DNA of 64,000 nucleotides from an uncultured Campylobacter sp. (GCF_937980635.1 NZ_CALJPG010000022.1:1-64000), one strand, 5' to 3'. Counted from the stretch's first letter, positions 34,880 to 44,360 are shown. Notes: generated by a model from the letters alone, not told the origin. Program-made: numbers and translations.

Positions 34880-35232
34880 ATAACCTCCAAAAGCTAAGAA
34901 TTATACAATGAAATATTTAGACAAAGATAAAGCTGTGCGGATTAAATTTACCATCCGCACTATGGCTGCGTATCTGGGTCGCCAGAGCTAATAAATTTTA
35001 TAGCTTTTAAAATTCTAAATTTTACCCGCGCTTTGCATCGCGTAAAATTTCAAAAATTTATTGAGCTTTACGCGGCAATATTATAGCCAAAACCCGCGAC
35101 GCGAATTTAAAATTCTATCTCTAAATAAAAACTCATATCATTTTATTGAAATTTTATTTAGTAAGGATATAATAATGCATATTAAAAATAAGCAGTATTT
35201 TGCTCGCAACGATACCGCAAGAAAGGCACTTT
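34880..35232. other. 353-bp divergent control region
   Basis: It separates the Crp/Fnr gene from the methyltransferase gene and contains the promoter at 35168. No gene is seen. Short frames here are not credible. Confidence 0.5.
35168..35173 (+). promoter_or_regulatory. -10 box for the LCM-type methyltransferase gene
   Basis: TATAAT with T-rich TTTTATTGAAATTTTATTTA upstream, the Campylobacter form. The ATG at 35233 is about 60 bp downstream. Confidence 0.55.
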
Positions 35233-36066
35233 ATGCAAAAGTTAAATTTTAAAAATAACGTCTCCGAGACGCTGCTAATCAATGTCTATATGCGCCATTT
35301 GGATTTCAAAGACGCGGATCCGATCCTAAACGATCCCTTTTCAAGCGCCGTGGTCGAACAGATCGATTATGATTTTGCGAAATTTAACGACGCGCGCCTT
35401 AGCAAGACGGGCACCGTGATCCGCGCGAAATTTTTCGACGACGAGACGCTGCGGCTAGCTAAAGAATTTGATCGCCCTATCATCGTGCAGCTCGGCGCGG
35501 GGCTCGACACCCGCCCGCTTAGATTGCAAAAAGCCCTACCAAACGCCCTATTTTACGACCTCGACTTGCCCGACGTCATCTCCGTGCGCGACGAGCTGTT
35601 GCCCAAAGCAAAGAATAATTTCAGCCTGCCTTACTCGATGCTAGATCCCTCGTGGATGGACGAGCTAGTCGCAAAGCACGGCAGCGCGGGCTACATATTT
35701 ATTTTAGAGGGCGTGAGTATGTATTTTGAGAAAGAGGAATTTAAAAAATTTTTTATCGCGCTCGCGCAAAAATTTAGCGGCTACGTGCTGAGCGACTTCA
35801 TGAGCGAGTTTTCGGTTAGGAAATTCGACTCCAAGCGCCACGACGCGATGCGGCACATGCAAAACGTGCCCTTTAAAATGGGCATCAACGGCGGCGCGGA
35901 GGTGCAGAGCTGGGAGCCCGCCCGCATCCGCTTCATTAAGGAGGCCGCGATGATGAAAATGTACCGCGAGCACTGGAGCCTCAAAGCGCGCCTATTTAGC
36001 CTAATCCCCGCCTTTTGCAACGCGTGCAAGATGTTCGTTTTCAAAATCGAAGGCGGTGATGAATAG
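35233..36066 (+). CDS. SAM-dependent methyltransferase, LCM (leucine carboxyl methyltransferase-like) family
   Basis: The 277-residue protein has VQLGAGLDTRPLRL near residue 87, the SAM motif of the LCM/PPM family. YDLDLPDVI near 108 supplies the acidic SAM-ribose contact, and ILEGVSMYF near 155 is also typical of this family. In bacteria these proteins methylate small carboxylates or unknown substrates. The substrate is not evident. The ATG at 35233 is preferred over one 33 bp upstream because GAAAGG lies just before it and the protein then starts where the family does. It is a single-gene unit. Confidence 0.8.
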   Translation: MQKLNFKNNVSETLLINVYMRHLDFKDADPILNDPFSSAVVEQIDYDFAKFNDARLSKTGTVIRAKFFDDETLRLAKEFDRPIIVQLGAGLDTRPLRLQKALPNALFYDLDLPDVISVRDELLPKAKNNFSLPYSMLDPSWMDELVAKHGSAGYIFILEGVSMYFEKEEFKKFFIALAQKFSGYVLSDFMSEFSVRKFDSKRHDAMRHMQNVPFKMGINGGAEVQSWEPARIRFIKEAAMMKMYREHWSLKARLFSLIPAFCNACKMFVFKIEGGDE

Positions 36067-36293
36067 GCTTAAAATTTCAGTTGATTGCTTTGCAAATTTA
36101 GGTAGCTAAGGCGCTAATTATAAGCTTCTTGCCAAGCAAGCTGGCATGCAGAGCAAACGGCACATACCGCTTTGCTTAATGCTTGAGTAAAATTATAAAA
36201 ACGCTTTAAAATTTCGCTTAAATTTCTCTCGATTTATAGGAATTTAAGAGTTTTTAAAATATATTTTCGCATCTTAAATTCACGGAAAAGATC

Positions 36294-37706
36294 ATGCAAA
36301 ATTTTCTCGACAAACTCACCGCCACAATTGACGTAATCAACTCCTTTTTGTGGGGTCCATACTTTTTGATCGCCCTACTTTGCGGCACCGGCGCGTATTT
36401 TACGGCGCGCTTGCATCTGGTGCAAATTTTTAAATTTAGAATGGGCGCGCGCAAGCTTTTTGGCAACTTCTCCCTGCACGGCGAGGCTGCGGGCAAAAGC
36501 GGCATGAGCTCGTTCCAAGCCGTCGCCACGGCGATCGCGGCACAGGTCGGCACGGGCAACCTGGTAGGCGCCAGCACCGCGTTAGTTATGGGCGGACCGG
36601 GCGCGATATTTTGGATGTGGTGCGCGGCGTTTTTGGGCATGGCGACGAACTTTGCAGAGATCTGCCTGGCTCAAATTTACCGCACCAAGGACGATAGCGG
36701 GCATATGATCGGAGGGCCCGCGTTTTACATCAGCCGCGGACTTAAAAGCCCCTTTGCCAAGCCTTTAGCGGCGTTTTTTGCGCTAGCCATCATCTTTGCT
36801 CTGGGCTTCATGGGTAATATGGTGCAGGCAAACTCCATCTCAGACGGCTTTAGCAGCGCATTCGGGATTCCGAAGTGGGTGAGCGGCGCGGCCTTAGCGC
36901 TCATCTGCTGCGTCATCTTTTTCGGCGGCGTCAAGGCAATCGCGCGCGTAGCCGAAAAGGTCGTGCCTATAATGGCGATCTGCTACGTGCTGGTGGGTCT
37001 CATCATCATCGGCTCAAATTTCGACAAAATTCCATCTGTCATCGCGCTGATATTCAAAGCTGCGTTCGATCCATCGGCTGCCTGGGGCGGCGCTACTGGC
37101 GCTACGATCGCCACTGCGATGAGATACGGCATCGCGCGCGGACTCTTTTCAAACGAAGCGGGCATGGGCTCGACGCCGCACGCACACGCCGCGGCGAACG
37201 TCAAACACCCCGTAGATCAAGCCGTGCTCGGCATAATGGGCGTTTTCGTCGATACATTCATCGTGCTTAACATCACCGTTTTCGTCGTGCTTAGCACCGA
37301 CGTAGTCGCCTTCGAAAACGGCAAGGCGGTATTTTCGGGCATCTCGCTGGTGCAGGAAGCCTTCGGATCGCAAATTTTAGGTCACAGCGGCGGCTACGGC
37401 TTCGTGGCGATCTGCCTGTTTTTCTTCGCATTTACCACGATTTTGGGCTGGTATTACTTTGCCGAGATCAATGTGCGATACCTCCTGGGCGCAAAATTCG
37501 TCAAGCTCTTGCAAATTTTAGTCGTCGCGTTCGTATTTATCGGAAGCGTGCAAAAGATCGACCTAGTCTGGGGGCTAGCCGATATGTTTAACGGACTGAT
37601 GGTGATCCCCAACTTAATCGCAATCATCCTACTTAGCCCCGTCGTCGTGCGGCTTTTGAGCGACTTTAACGACGGCAAAAGCTACGACGTGAACGACTAC
37701 AAATAA
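36294..37706 (+). CDS. sodium:alanine/glycine symporter, AGCS family
   Basis: The 470-residue integral membrane protein has the AGCS signature FQAVATAIAAQVGTGNLVGA near residue 75 and GGPGAIFWMWCAAFLGMATNFAE near 97. It also has GGPAFYISRGL near 143 and RGLFSNEAGMGSTPHAHAAA near 282. These form the amino-acid and Na+ site of alanine carriers. Length is usual for the family. Upstream is GGAAAAG as a modest ribosome-binding site. A long hairpin follows the gene. Alanine or glycine is the likely substrate, and it may supply amino acids as carbon source. Confidence 0.92.
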   Translation: MQNFLDKLTATIDVINSFLWGPYFLIALLCGTGAYFTARLHLVQIFKFRMGARKLFGNFSLHGEAAGKSGMSSFQAVATAIAAQVGTGNLVGASTALVMGGPGAIFWMWCAAFLGMATNFAEICLAQIYRTKDDSGHMIGGPAFYISRGLKSPFAKPLAAFFALAIIFALGFMGNMVQANSISDGFSSAFGIPKWVSGAALALICCVIFFGGVKAIARVAEKVVPIMAICYVLVGLIIIGSNFDKIPSVIALIFKAAFDPSAAWGGATGATIATAMRYGIARGLFSNEAGMGSTPHAHAAANVKHPVDQAVLGIMGVFVDTFIVLNITVFVVLSTDVVAFENGKAVFSGISLVQEAFGSQILGHSGGYGFVAICLFFFAFTTILGWYYFAEINVRYLLGAKFVKLLQILVVAFVFIGSVQKIDLVWGLADMFNGLMVIPNLIAIILLSPVVVRLLSDFNDGKSYDVNDYK

Positions 37707-37712
37707 CGCCGC

Positions 37713-37748
37713 GCGCTAAATTTCAAGCCCGCACTTGGAATTTAGCGC
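37713..37748. terminator. long hairpin after the alanine symporter gene (possible terminator)
   Basis: Arms GCGCTAAATTTCAAG (37713-37727) and CTTGGAATTTAGCGC (37734-37748) pair with one mismatch over 15 bp with a six-base loop. No U-run follows, so termination is possible but unproven. The arms carry the AAATTT core of the repeat family. Confidence 0.5.
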
Positions 37749-37829
37749 AAAATCGCCGCAAAATTTAGAATTTTAAAATTCTTTTCTAGCTAAAATCCTA
37801 GCCTAAATTTTATGATTTAAGGAGAACGC

Positions 37830-37865
37830 ATGCAAATTTTAAGGAGCGAAAAATGCCCGTTTTAA
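37830..37865 (+). CDS. possible 11-codon leader ORF overlapping the MOSC gene start
   Basis: An ATG at 37830, with its own AAGGAGAAC ahead, encodes MQILRSEKCPF and stops at 37865, in a different frame from the MOSC gene starting at 37853. The MOSC ribosome-binding site lies inside it. It could couple or dampen translation, or be chance. Confidence 0.3.
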   Translation: MQILRSEKCPF

Positions 37866-38539
37866 AGGCATTGCTGACCGGGCAACCGCGCGCTTACGGC
37901 GACGAGCGCGCTACGCAGCCTCTAAAAAGGCGCTGGGAGACGGCGATTTTTAAGCAAGCTAGAGCGGGCGAAGTGCGCGCAAACGAGCTTGGGTTCGAGG
38001 GCGACGCGGTAGCCGACACGCTGCATCACGGCGGAGAGGAGAAGGCGATTTTTGCCAACTCGCTGCAAAATTACGCCGCGTGGGAGAGGTTTTTGGGGCT
38101 TAAAAATCTAGCCTACGGCGCAATGGGCGAAAACCTCACGATCAGCGGATTACACGAGAAAAACGTCTGCATCGGCGATGTGCACCGCATAGGCTCGCTG
38201 GTGCTGCAAGTAAGCCAGCCGCGCAAGCCTTGCTACAAGCTCTCGATGCGCTGGGGCAACGCGGAGATGACGGCGGAGATCGCGCGCAGCGGACTTACCG
38301 GCTGGTACTACCGCGTGCTAGAGGCGGGCTCGTGCCGCGCGGGCGACGAGATCTACGTCGTGGGACGCGACCCCGCTATGATGAGCGTGATGGAGCTAAA
38401 TCATCTATTTTACGGCGACCGCCTCGATGAAGGGTTGCTAGCAAAATTTAACCTACTTACGACGCTTACGCCAAAATGGCGCGAGGATATGCGCCGCAAG
38501 CTAGAAGGCAGCTACGACGACGGCTTTATGCGACTATGA
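37853..38539 (+). CDS. MOSC domain protein (YiiM-like)
   Basis: The 228-residue protein has an N-terminal beta-barrel with GFEGDAVADTLHHGGEEKAI near residue 47, where YiiM-type proteins have G-x-x-x-D...D-x-x-HHGG. The conserved cysteine lies in QPRKPCYKLSMRWG near 124, the proposed sulphur or molybdenum-cofactor contact. A C-terminal helical tail ends at FMRL. YiiM acts in Moco-dependent reduction of N-hydroxylated compounds, and the substrate here is unknown. FdhF is the only Moco enzyme in the window. The ATG has AAGGAGCG upstream. Confidence 0.88.
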   Translation: MPVLKALLTGQPRAYGDERATQPLKRRWETAIFKQARAGEVRANELGFEGDAVADTLHHGGEEKAIFANSLQNYAAWERFLGLKNLAYGAMGENLTISGLHEKNVCIGDVHRIGSLVLQVSQPRKPCYKLSMRWGNAEMTAEIARSGLTGWYYRVLEAGSCRAGDEIYVVGRDPAMMSVMELNHLFYGDRLDEGLLAKFNLLTTLTPKWREDMRRKLEGSYDDGFMRL

Positions 38540-39271
38540 AATTTAGCCTCGAAGCGGCGTGATAAAACCAGCAAAGCAACGCCGTGCTTTGTTATTTCAC
38601 ACTCTTGGCGCGGATTCCAAAATACTTTCTAAGCCGCCGATGCTAAGTTTCAAGACACTTCTTGGCTACTCAATATCGGCTTACAAAAAATACTTTCTTG
38701 ATGCAAGCCGTAAATTCAGACTAAATTCCAAAGACGAAATTTTAATTTGCTCCGCGCTGATCGCGCGCAAATGCGATCTATTTTCGCACTCTGTTTTGCA
38801 GTGCGACATAGGCTACAAGCAAAATTAAAGACGCAAATTTAACCGCGCTTAGAATTTAATCTTTTATGAAATCTAAATTTAGCCGCACATTCAAAGCCGC
38901 AAGCGCCGCTCTTTGTAAATTTTAAAATTTAAAAGCCGTAAATTTAATCCCCTTGCTACGCAGCGATTTTTTCCAAAATCAAAAAGCGAACTATTTTTAC
39001 TCTCGCAACACACTCATCTCGCACATTTAGCGGCGTGGCTCTTACGCTGCAAACGAGCTTTCTCAAAGCTTTGTAACGCGCGCCAAATTAGACATGTCAG
39101 ATGCTTTGCCAAGCGCCTTTCAAAGCTCATTTATAGCGCTTGCTATAAGTAGAATTTTGCGCGGCACAGTAACGATTGTGACCTTTTTAAAGAACGTGCC
39201 GCGAGAGTTTAAGCTTATTTAAATTTTCTCAAAAACGCGCGCCGTAAGGCTCAAAGTCCATTTTCACGCGC
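38540..39271. other. 732-bp spacer, no gene seen
   Basis: The genes converge. An 89-codon frame at 38559-38828 starts soon after the MOSC stop but has no ribosome-binding site or recognisable pattern. No terminator is evident. Confidence 0.45.
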
Positions 39272-40288
39272 TTAATCAACTACCGCGATCCCCGCATCTG
39301 CGCATGCTTTTCGCGCCTTTTTCGATATACCGATGCCGGTCGTTTCGATTTTTTTAAGATTTTTGAATTGCGCAAGCTCGGCAGCATCGATATTTTTGAT
39401 GTCAAAAAGCCCGTCCTCGCCGTCCCAATCAGGCGCGATTTTCAGATAAATTTCATTTCCGCCGTCAAGATAGAGCTCGCTCACCCGCTCCGCCAGATTT
39501 GCGGGGATCGGGTAGTTCTTAAACCACTTTTTGGCTTGTGGCAGGGCGCCAAAATCCGCATACGGATCGATGCCGCGCTCCTCGCAGTACTCAAACACGT
39601 CAAATTTAGGCTGTAGCAGGGCTTTTTCATACATCAGCTCGTTCATCACGGCGATTTTGAAATTGAAATTTTTAAACAGAAGCGTCTCGCCAGCCGCGCA
39701 CGGAAGCTTAAATTTATCGCTCGGCTTTCGCTTTAGCTTTTTCTCTTTTTGATTGATGCAGACGCGCCCTATCGGCATTTTCGCAGCTCGCACGATGTCT
39801 GCGATCTCGTCGGTGTCGCGCTTAGCGAAGCGCTCGGCGAAATCCATCGCGCCTATACGCTCCTGCACGGCCTCGGCTAAAGCTAGCGATACTTCGAATT
39901 TGCCCAGGCTAAGCTCCAAAAATATATATGCGCCGCGCAGCTCCTGCTCTGGCACCGCCTCAAGCGGCGGCCTGCCCTCTAGCGTGAACGCGCCGCCGTA
40001 GAGCTTGCGCGGAACCTCGTGCTGCACGCCTTTTGCGACCTCAAGCATCAAAATTATCTCGGCAAGCTTCGGTTCTGCGAGCTCGCCTGCGCGCACGAAA
40101 GCAAAAATCCCCGCCTCATCCCAAAAATAGCGGCTTTTACCCTCTCCGTCATCAATCACGCGCGGCTGGCCCAGGGCTTCGTTAAATTTAGCCAGACCAA
40201 ACCCGCAGTTTACGCCGCCAATAGAAACGCCGTCCGAACGTACATCGACGTCAAAATTTTGCTTTTTAAAAATGTCAAACAGTCCCAT
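39272..40288 (-). CDS. hypothetical protein, DUF6892-like C-terminal region, immunity-gene neighbour
   Basis: The 338-residue protein starts MGLFDIFKKQNFDVDVRSDGVSIGGV, followed by a beta-rich domain of about 150 residues. The C-terminal part has LYLDGGNEIYLKIAPDWDGEDGLFDIKNIDAAELAQFKNLKKI near 270-315, which I associate with the DUF6892/DUF7738 group found beside SMI1/KNR4 genes. That naming is from memory. No signal peptide or membrane segment is seen. A strong AGGAGAGG precedes the ATG. It is 35 bp downstream of the SMI1-type gene on the same strand, so the two are likely cotranscribed. They may be immunity or sensor proteins, but no toxin gene is in view. Confidence 0.65.
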   Translation of the reverse strand: MGLFDIFKKQNFDVDVRSDGVSIGGVNCGFGLAKFNEALGQPRVIDDGEGKSRYFWDEAGIFAFVRAGELAEPKLAEIILMLEVAKGVQHEVPRKLYGGAFTLEGRPPLEAVPEQELRGAYIFLELSLGKFEVSLALAEAVQERIGAMDFAERFAKRDTDEIADIVRAAKMPIGRVCINQKEKKLKRKPSDKFKLPCAAGETLLFKNFNFKIAVMNELMYEKALLQPKFDVFEYCEERGIDPYADFGALPQAKKWFKNYPIPANLAERVSELYLDGGNEIYLKIAPDWDGEDGLFDIKNIDAAELAQFKNLKKIETTGIGISKKARKACADAGIAVVD

Positions 40289-40323
40289 TTCGCCTCTCCT
40301 GATTTTTTGCTCTAAATTTCATC

Positions 40324-41118
40324 TTAAAATTTTTCCAAAAACCCATAAAAATCGTCTGCGAACAGCCTATCCTCACTCTGCGCGTAGTCGCGCACATAGA
40401 CCTTGTATTCGCACGGCGCATCGCCTGCCGCTTCGCTCGCTATCTCTTTCGTCGCTCCATTTGCCGCCTCGTCTGCCATCTCGCTCGTTGTCGCGCCTGC
40501 AATTTTACACGTCGTTTCATCTGCCGCCTCGACATTCATATCGTGCGCCGCATCCGGCGATCTCTCCGCGCGCGCTTCGTCGCCAGATGCCCTATTTTCC
40601 GCACCGTCGGCTACCGTCGCGACGACCGTATCACGCGCCGTCGCGCCCATGGCTTTGCCGCTCGTACTCTTCGCCGTCTTGCCGCGCGCCGTATTGGGCG
40701 AGCCGTCCGCTATGTCGCTTGCAGGCGAAATTTTAAAATAATACTCCTCGTCCTCGAGCTGCAAAAACACAAGCTCGTCCGCGGCGAATAGCCCGTTTTT
40801 TAGATTTACATCATGCGTGTAGCAGATGTCGGCGTCGGCACTATCCGCAAACTCGGGCGGCGCGATCGTTTTTAGCTCCGTCCCCGCCGCGCTGACGCTG
40901 GCGTATCTTAGCAGCATCTGCTTATAGCTCGCAGGCAGCGCGAAACCGAGCCGCCGCTGTGCCTGCGCGATCCATGCGGGCTCTATGTCGCTGCGCCCCG
41001 CGGCTGCGATATTTTTAGATTTTTGAATAAGTTTTTCTATCGTTTTGATCCCGTTTCGAGCGAAAAATTTTAATGCCTTAGCGCACCAGACGCGCTGTTT
41101 GCATAAACCCGCGAGCAT
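40324..41118 (-). CDS. SMI1/KNR4 family protein with a low-complexity insert
   Basis: The first part has the SMI1/KNR4 pattern: IEPAWIAQAQRRLGFALPASYKQMLLRY near residues 45-72, then ELVFLQLEDEEYYFKI near 115-130, and a final YVRDYAQSEDRLFADDFYGFLEKF. Such proteins are often immunity proteins against contact-dependent toxins. Between residues about 138 and 235 is an Ala/Thr/Glu/Asp-rich insert, unlike normal members, splitting the last strands from the core. The start is uncertain: no ribosome-binding site is visible before the ATG at 41118, and a shorter protein is possible. Confidence 0.7.
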   Translation of the reverse strand: MLAGLCKQRVWCAKALKFFARNGIKTIEKLIQKSKNIAAAGRSDIEPAWIAQAQRRLGFALPASYKQMLLRYASVSAAGTELKTIAPPEFADSADADICYTHDVNLKNGLFAADELVFLQLEDEEYYFKISPASDIADGSPNTARGKTAKSTSGKAMGATARDTVVATVADGAENRASGDEARAERSPDAAHDMNVEAADETTCKIAGATTSEMADEAANGATKEIASEAAGDAPCEYKVYVRDYAQSEDRLFADDFYGFLEKF

Positions 41119-41260
41119 TTGGCGCGGCTTTGAAAATCTAAATTTAAAAGCACGCTCGGCTTCAAAACCAAAGCTAGCCGTTTAAAATTTCGAGCAGTCC
41201 GCGCATAAAATTTTGACCGCAAACGCGAACCGGCAGAGTTCTAGCGATCTAAATTTAGCG

Positions 41261-41638
41261 CTAAGCCCTAGCCAGCGCTATTACTTCGATCTCCACAAGC
41301 GCGCCTTTGGGGAGCATGGCGACCTGCACCGTGCTGCGAGCGGGCTTGTGCTCGCCGAACGCCGCTGCGTATATCTCGTTCACCGCGGCAAAATCGCCCA
41401 TATCGGCCAGAAAAATCGTCGTTTTGACGGCATCCTGCAGCGTCGCGCCCGCTTCTTTCAGGATCGCGGCGAGGTTTTGCAAAACCTGCCTGCTTTGCGC
41501 CTCCACGCCGCCCGCGACAAACTCGCCGTCCGGCTTAAGCGCGATCTGCCCCGAGGTAAAGATGAGTCCGCCCGCCTTGATCGCCTGGGAGTACGGTCCG
41601 ATGGCCTGCGCCGCATCGGGAGTCGAGATGATCTGCAT
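41261..41638 (-). CDS. ridA: RidA family enamine/imine deaminase
   Basis: The 125-residue protein hydrolyses reactive enamines such as 2-aminoacrylate to keto acids, protecting PLP enzymes. It has the family path AIGPYSQAIKAGGLIFTSGQIAL near residue 10-32, QVLQNLAAILKEAGATLQDAVKTTIFLADMGDFAAVNEIY near 52-90, and the active-site arginine in PARSTVQVAMLPKGALVEIE near 101. The ATG at 41636-41638 has AAAGGATTT ahead and gives the usual length. The frame's earlier start is rejected. It stands alone. Confidence 0.93.
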   Translation of the reverse strand: MQIISTPDAAQAIGPYSQAIKAGGLIFTSGQIALKPDGEFVAGGVEAQSRQVLQNLAAILKEAGATLQDAVKTTIFLADMGDFAAVNEIYAAAFGEHKPARSTVQVAMLPKGALVEIEVIALARA

Positions 41639-43061
41639 AGTAAATCCTTTGTGAAAAATTTCGACCATTTTATCGCAAAATATTTTAACTTTGTTTTAGG
41701 CGGCGGAATTTCGCGAACGAGGTTGCGGGTGTAGAGGGCGCGACGGTGCAGCTAAAATTAATGGGCGAAAAAGCGGTGGCACGGTAAAATTAATAAGCGC
41801 GGGGCGGCTAAATTTCGTTTATGCAAACACTGCAATGCGGTGAAATTTAAATGGCATGGATGGGCAAAATTTCGCCTACGATAGCAGAATGAAATGGCAA
41901 ACGCAGCGGTGCGGTTAAATTTATCGCACAAAATACAGCGGACAATATGCGAGAAGCTAGCGCGGAATAGCGAGCTGTGGCGGCGAAACGGCAAATTTAA
42001 AAGAGCTGACGGGCACAGAAAACAGAGCGTGAAAGTGCGGCTAAATTTAATCGATACGGGCACGGCGGCGAATCTGCACAGCAAATGGTTGAACTGTGGG
42101 CACGAGCACAGGGCGAGTAAAACGACTCGCTAACGGTGGCGTGTATTTTAAAAAGCAAGTAAGCGGGAAAGAGGCGTACGTGACGGTGCCCGATTAAATT
42201 TCATCAATGCGAGCATGATAACGCCACGCGCTCGGCAATACGACAACTCTATCAGCGGCACTGAATGAATGCATGGCGATACGACAAAATAGATACGGAC
42301 AGTACGGCTAAATTTAGCCGATGCGAATGGACGAAACTTCATCGGCATCGTTACGGTAATAAATTAAATTCCTTGCGGTAGTAAGATCATCAATGTCTCG
42401 ACCAGTAAAATCAAGCCGCCTATGGTAGTGATACGGGCGAAGGGGCGGTAAAAGCAGCGCCAAAATCGCTACCATCGCAGCAGAAAGAACAGCGCCGTCA
42501 TAAAAAAATCAATGCGACACCGCGCAACGCAATTAAAATCCTCTCAGTAGCAAGCGCGACAACGAAGTTGTCGATGTAGCGGAGCAAAATCAGCGCCACC
42601 AAAATAATAAAATCAAAGACCTCATGACAAGCAAGGCATCCGACGTAACGCCAATAAAATCAACATCGCAGCAGCGGGAAATTAGTGCCATCAAAGCGAG
42701 ACTGGCGCGACCCTACAGCAAGATCTGCGCTACTGCGGCAAGTTCGGTGCGACGTTACGACAATATTCGCGCGTTATTCCAGCAACAAGCTAGGCTCCGT
42801 CGCAGCACAATAGATACGGAAGCTACGATAAAATCGACACTACAATTAAATTTGCAGTGTAGCAGTAAATTTGGTGCGACACTGCGGCAAGATGGCGCCG
42901 CAGCAGCAAACTAAGCACCATCGAGGCGGCAAGATCGGCGCTGCCGTAGCATATCGGCGAGGGTTCATAAAATTTTACGCGAAATTTTATACGAAATCCT
43001 GTATAAAATTCTATGATTTTGGCTTGAGATTGGTCTGCGATCGGCCTTCAATCGGTCTGTA
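41639..43061. repeat. 1.4-kb degenerate repeat tract, no gene supported
   Basis: The left part (41700-42330) has recurring GTGCGGYTAAATTTA units followed by TCGATGCG-like DNA, for example at 42034-42060, 42184-42216 and 42301-42325. The right part (42400-42950) switches to AAAATCRNCRYCGCAGCAGC units with GCGGCAAG and GTGCGAC pieces. A perfect CGACAAC-gaa-GTTGTCG hairpin is at 42557-42573. Open frames on both strands (up to about 108 codons) look like translations of the repeat. Confidence 0.6.
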
Positions 43062-43823
43062 TCAATTTGCAATCAGTCCGTAAAGTAGCTTTAAAATCGT
43101 CGCGGCAACGACGAACAGAAGCATCTTGCGCACGAATTTCACGTCGCATCGCATCACTAGACTTGAGCCTGCGAAGCTGCCTGCGATCTGTCCGACCGCC
43201 ATCACCGCTCCGACGAGCCATAAAATTTGCCCGCCGATGATAAAAACGCCCAAAGAGACGATATTTGAGGTGAAATTTAAAACCTTCGTGTGCGCGACCG
43301 CCTTTTTCATATAAAGCCCTAAAATTCCAACCATCGCAAACGTCCAAAAAGAGCCTGTGCCCGGACCGAAAAATCCGTCGTAAAAGCCCAAAACAAGCCC
43401 AAAAATCGCGTAAAAGCTATTTTTTGACATCTTGGGTTTTGCGGGCACTTCGCCTAGGTTTGGCGAAAAAATCATATAAAAGAAAAGTGCCAGTAGCAGG
43501 ATCGGAATGAGGTAATTTAGGAATTTCGCATCAATTAGAAGCAGGACATAAGCGCCTACGAGTCCGCCGATAAACGTAAAAACTACGCCGCGCAAGATCT
43601 CCGCCGCATCGACGTAACCCTTGCGGATGAAATTTAAAGCGGCGGTGAAGCTTCCGAAACTGCCTTGAAATCTATTTGTAGCGATCGCTACATGCGGCGG
43701 AACGCCCACGGCAAGCAGCGCAGGCAGCGAAATCAACCCGCCTCCGCCCGCGATCGAGTCGATAAATCCGCCGAAAAACGCCGCTGCAAAAAGCACCGCA
43801 AACTGCCAAAGCTCAAGCTCCAT
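43062..43823 (-). CDS. TSUP family membrane permease (TauE/SafE, YfcA-like)
   Basis: The 253-residue protein has about eight membrane helices. It carries the repeated TSUP signature: FFGGFIDSIAGGGGLISLPALLAVGVPPHVAIATNR near residues 17-52 in the first half, and GFYDGFFGPGTGSFWTFAMV near 140-160 with AHTKVLNFTSNI in the second half. Members export or import sulphite, sulphoacetate or similar anions. The substrate is unknown. AAAAAAGGAC precedes the ATG. It is isolated between two repeat-rich spacers. Confidence 0.9.
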   Translation of the reverse strand: MELELWQFAVLFAAAFFGGFIDSIAGGGGLISLPALLAVGVPPHVAIATNRFQGSFGSFTAALNFIRKGYVDAAEILRGVVFTFIGGLVGAYVLLLIDAKFLNYLIPILLLALFFYMIFSPNLGEVPAKPKMSKNSFYAIFGLVLGFYDGFFGPGTGSFWTFAMVGILGLYMKKAVAHTKVLNFTSNIVSLGVFIIGGQILWLVGAVMAVGQIAGSFAGSSLVMRCDVKFVRKMLLFVVAATILKLLYGLIAN

Positions 43824-44360
43824 TTTTGTCCTTTTTTTTCAAATCACGCAGGCACGTGCTATGAACGCCTGTCAGAATTCTCGCAATTACGATCGCAAAC
43901 CGCTCATGCACCGCAAAGTGCATACGAGCGCCTGCTAGAATTCCATGCAATTTTATAAAATTCCACGGAATTATATCGGATTTTGCCGCACGGCTCCTGC
44001 TTAAATTTTATGAAATTTACCGCGCGATTGCCGTTTTAGCTCCATGCATTTTATCGCGTCACGCACAAGCTGCAAAATTCTATAAAATTTTAGCAATGCA
44101 AAGCGGCGAAATTTTACCCAAATTCTACAAGATAGCCCTATAAATTTCGCGCAGCTATCCGTGAAATTTGCAGAATTTTATAAAGCGATCTTTTGCTAAA
44201 ATTTTATGAAATTTCGACGCGCTATACTTAAGGCGCGCGGCAAAATCCATAAAGCCAGCCCTACTTATGCGGCAAAACAGCGCAAAATTCCGCCGCACAG
44301 CCGCACTAAAACTTCATAAAATTTCATCGCCCCGCTCGTACCAGATAAAATTTCGCCGAC
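43824..44360. repeat. 537-bp repeat-rich spacer
   Basis: Units of the kind GAATTCCATGCAATTTTATAA and GCGGCGAAATTTTA recur. CGCCTGTCAGAATTCTCGCA near 43868 and CGCCTGCTAGAATTCCATGC near 43930 form an imperfect pair. No gene is seen. Confidence 0.5.

Noticed and set aside
38559..38828. 89-codon frame after the MOSC gene
   Set aside because: No ribosome-binding site or recognisable motif. It may be spacer reading.
42624..42914. 96-codon frame in the 1.4-kb repeat tract
   Set aside because: Composed of the repeated CGCAGCAGC/AAAATC units, with no start signal.
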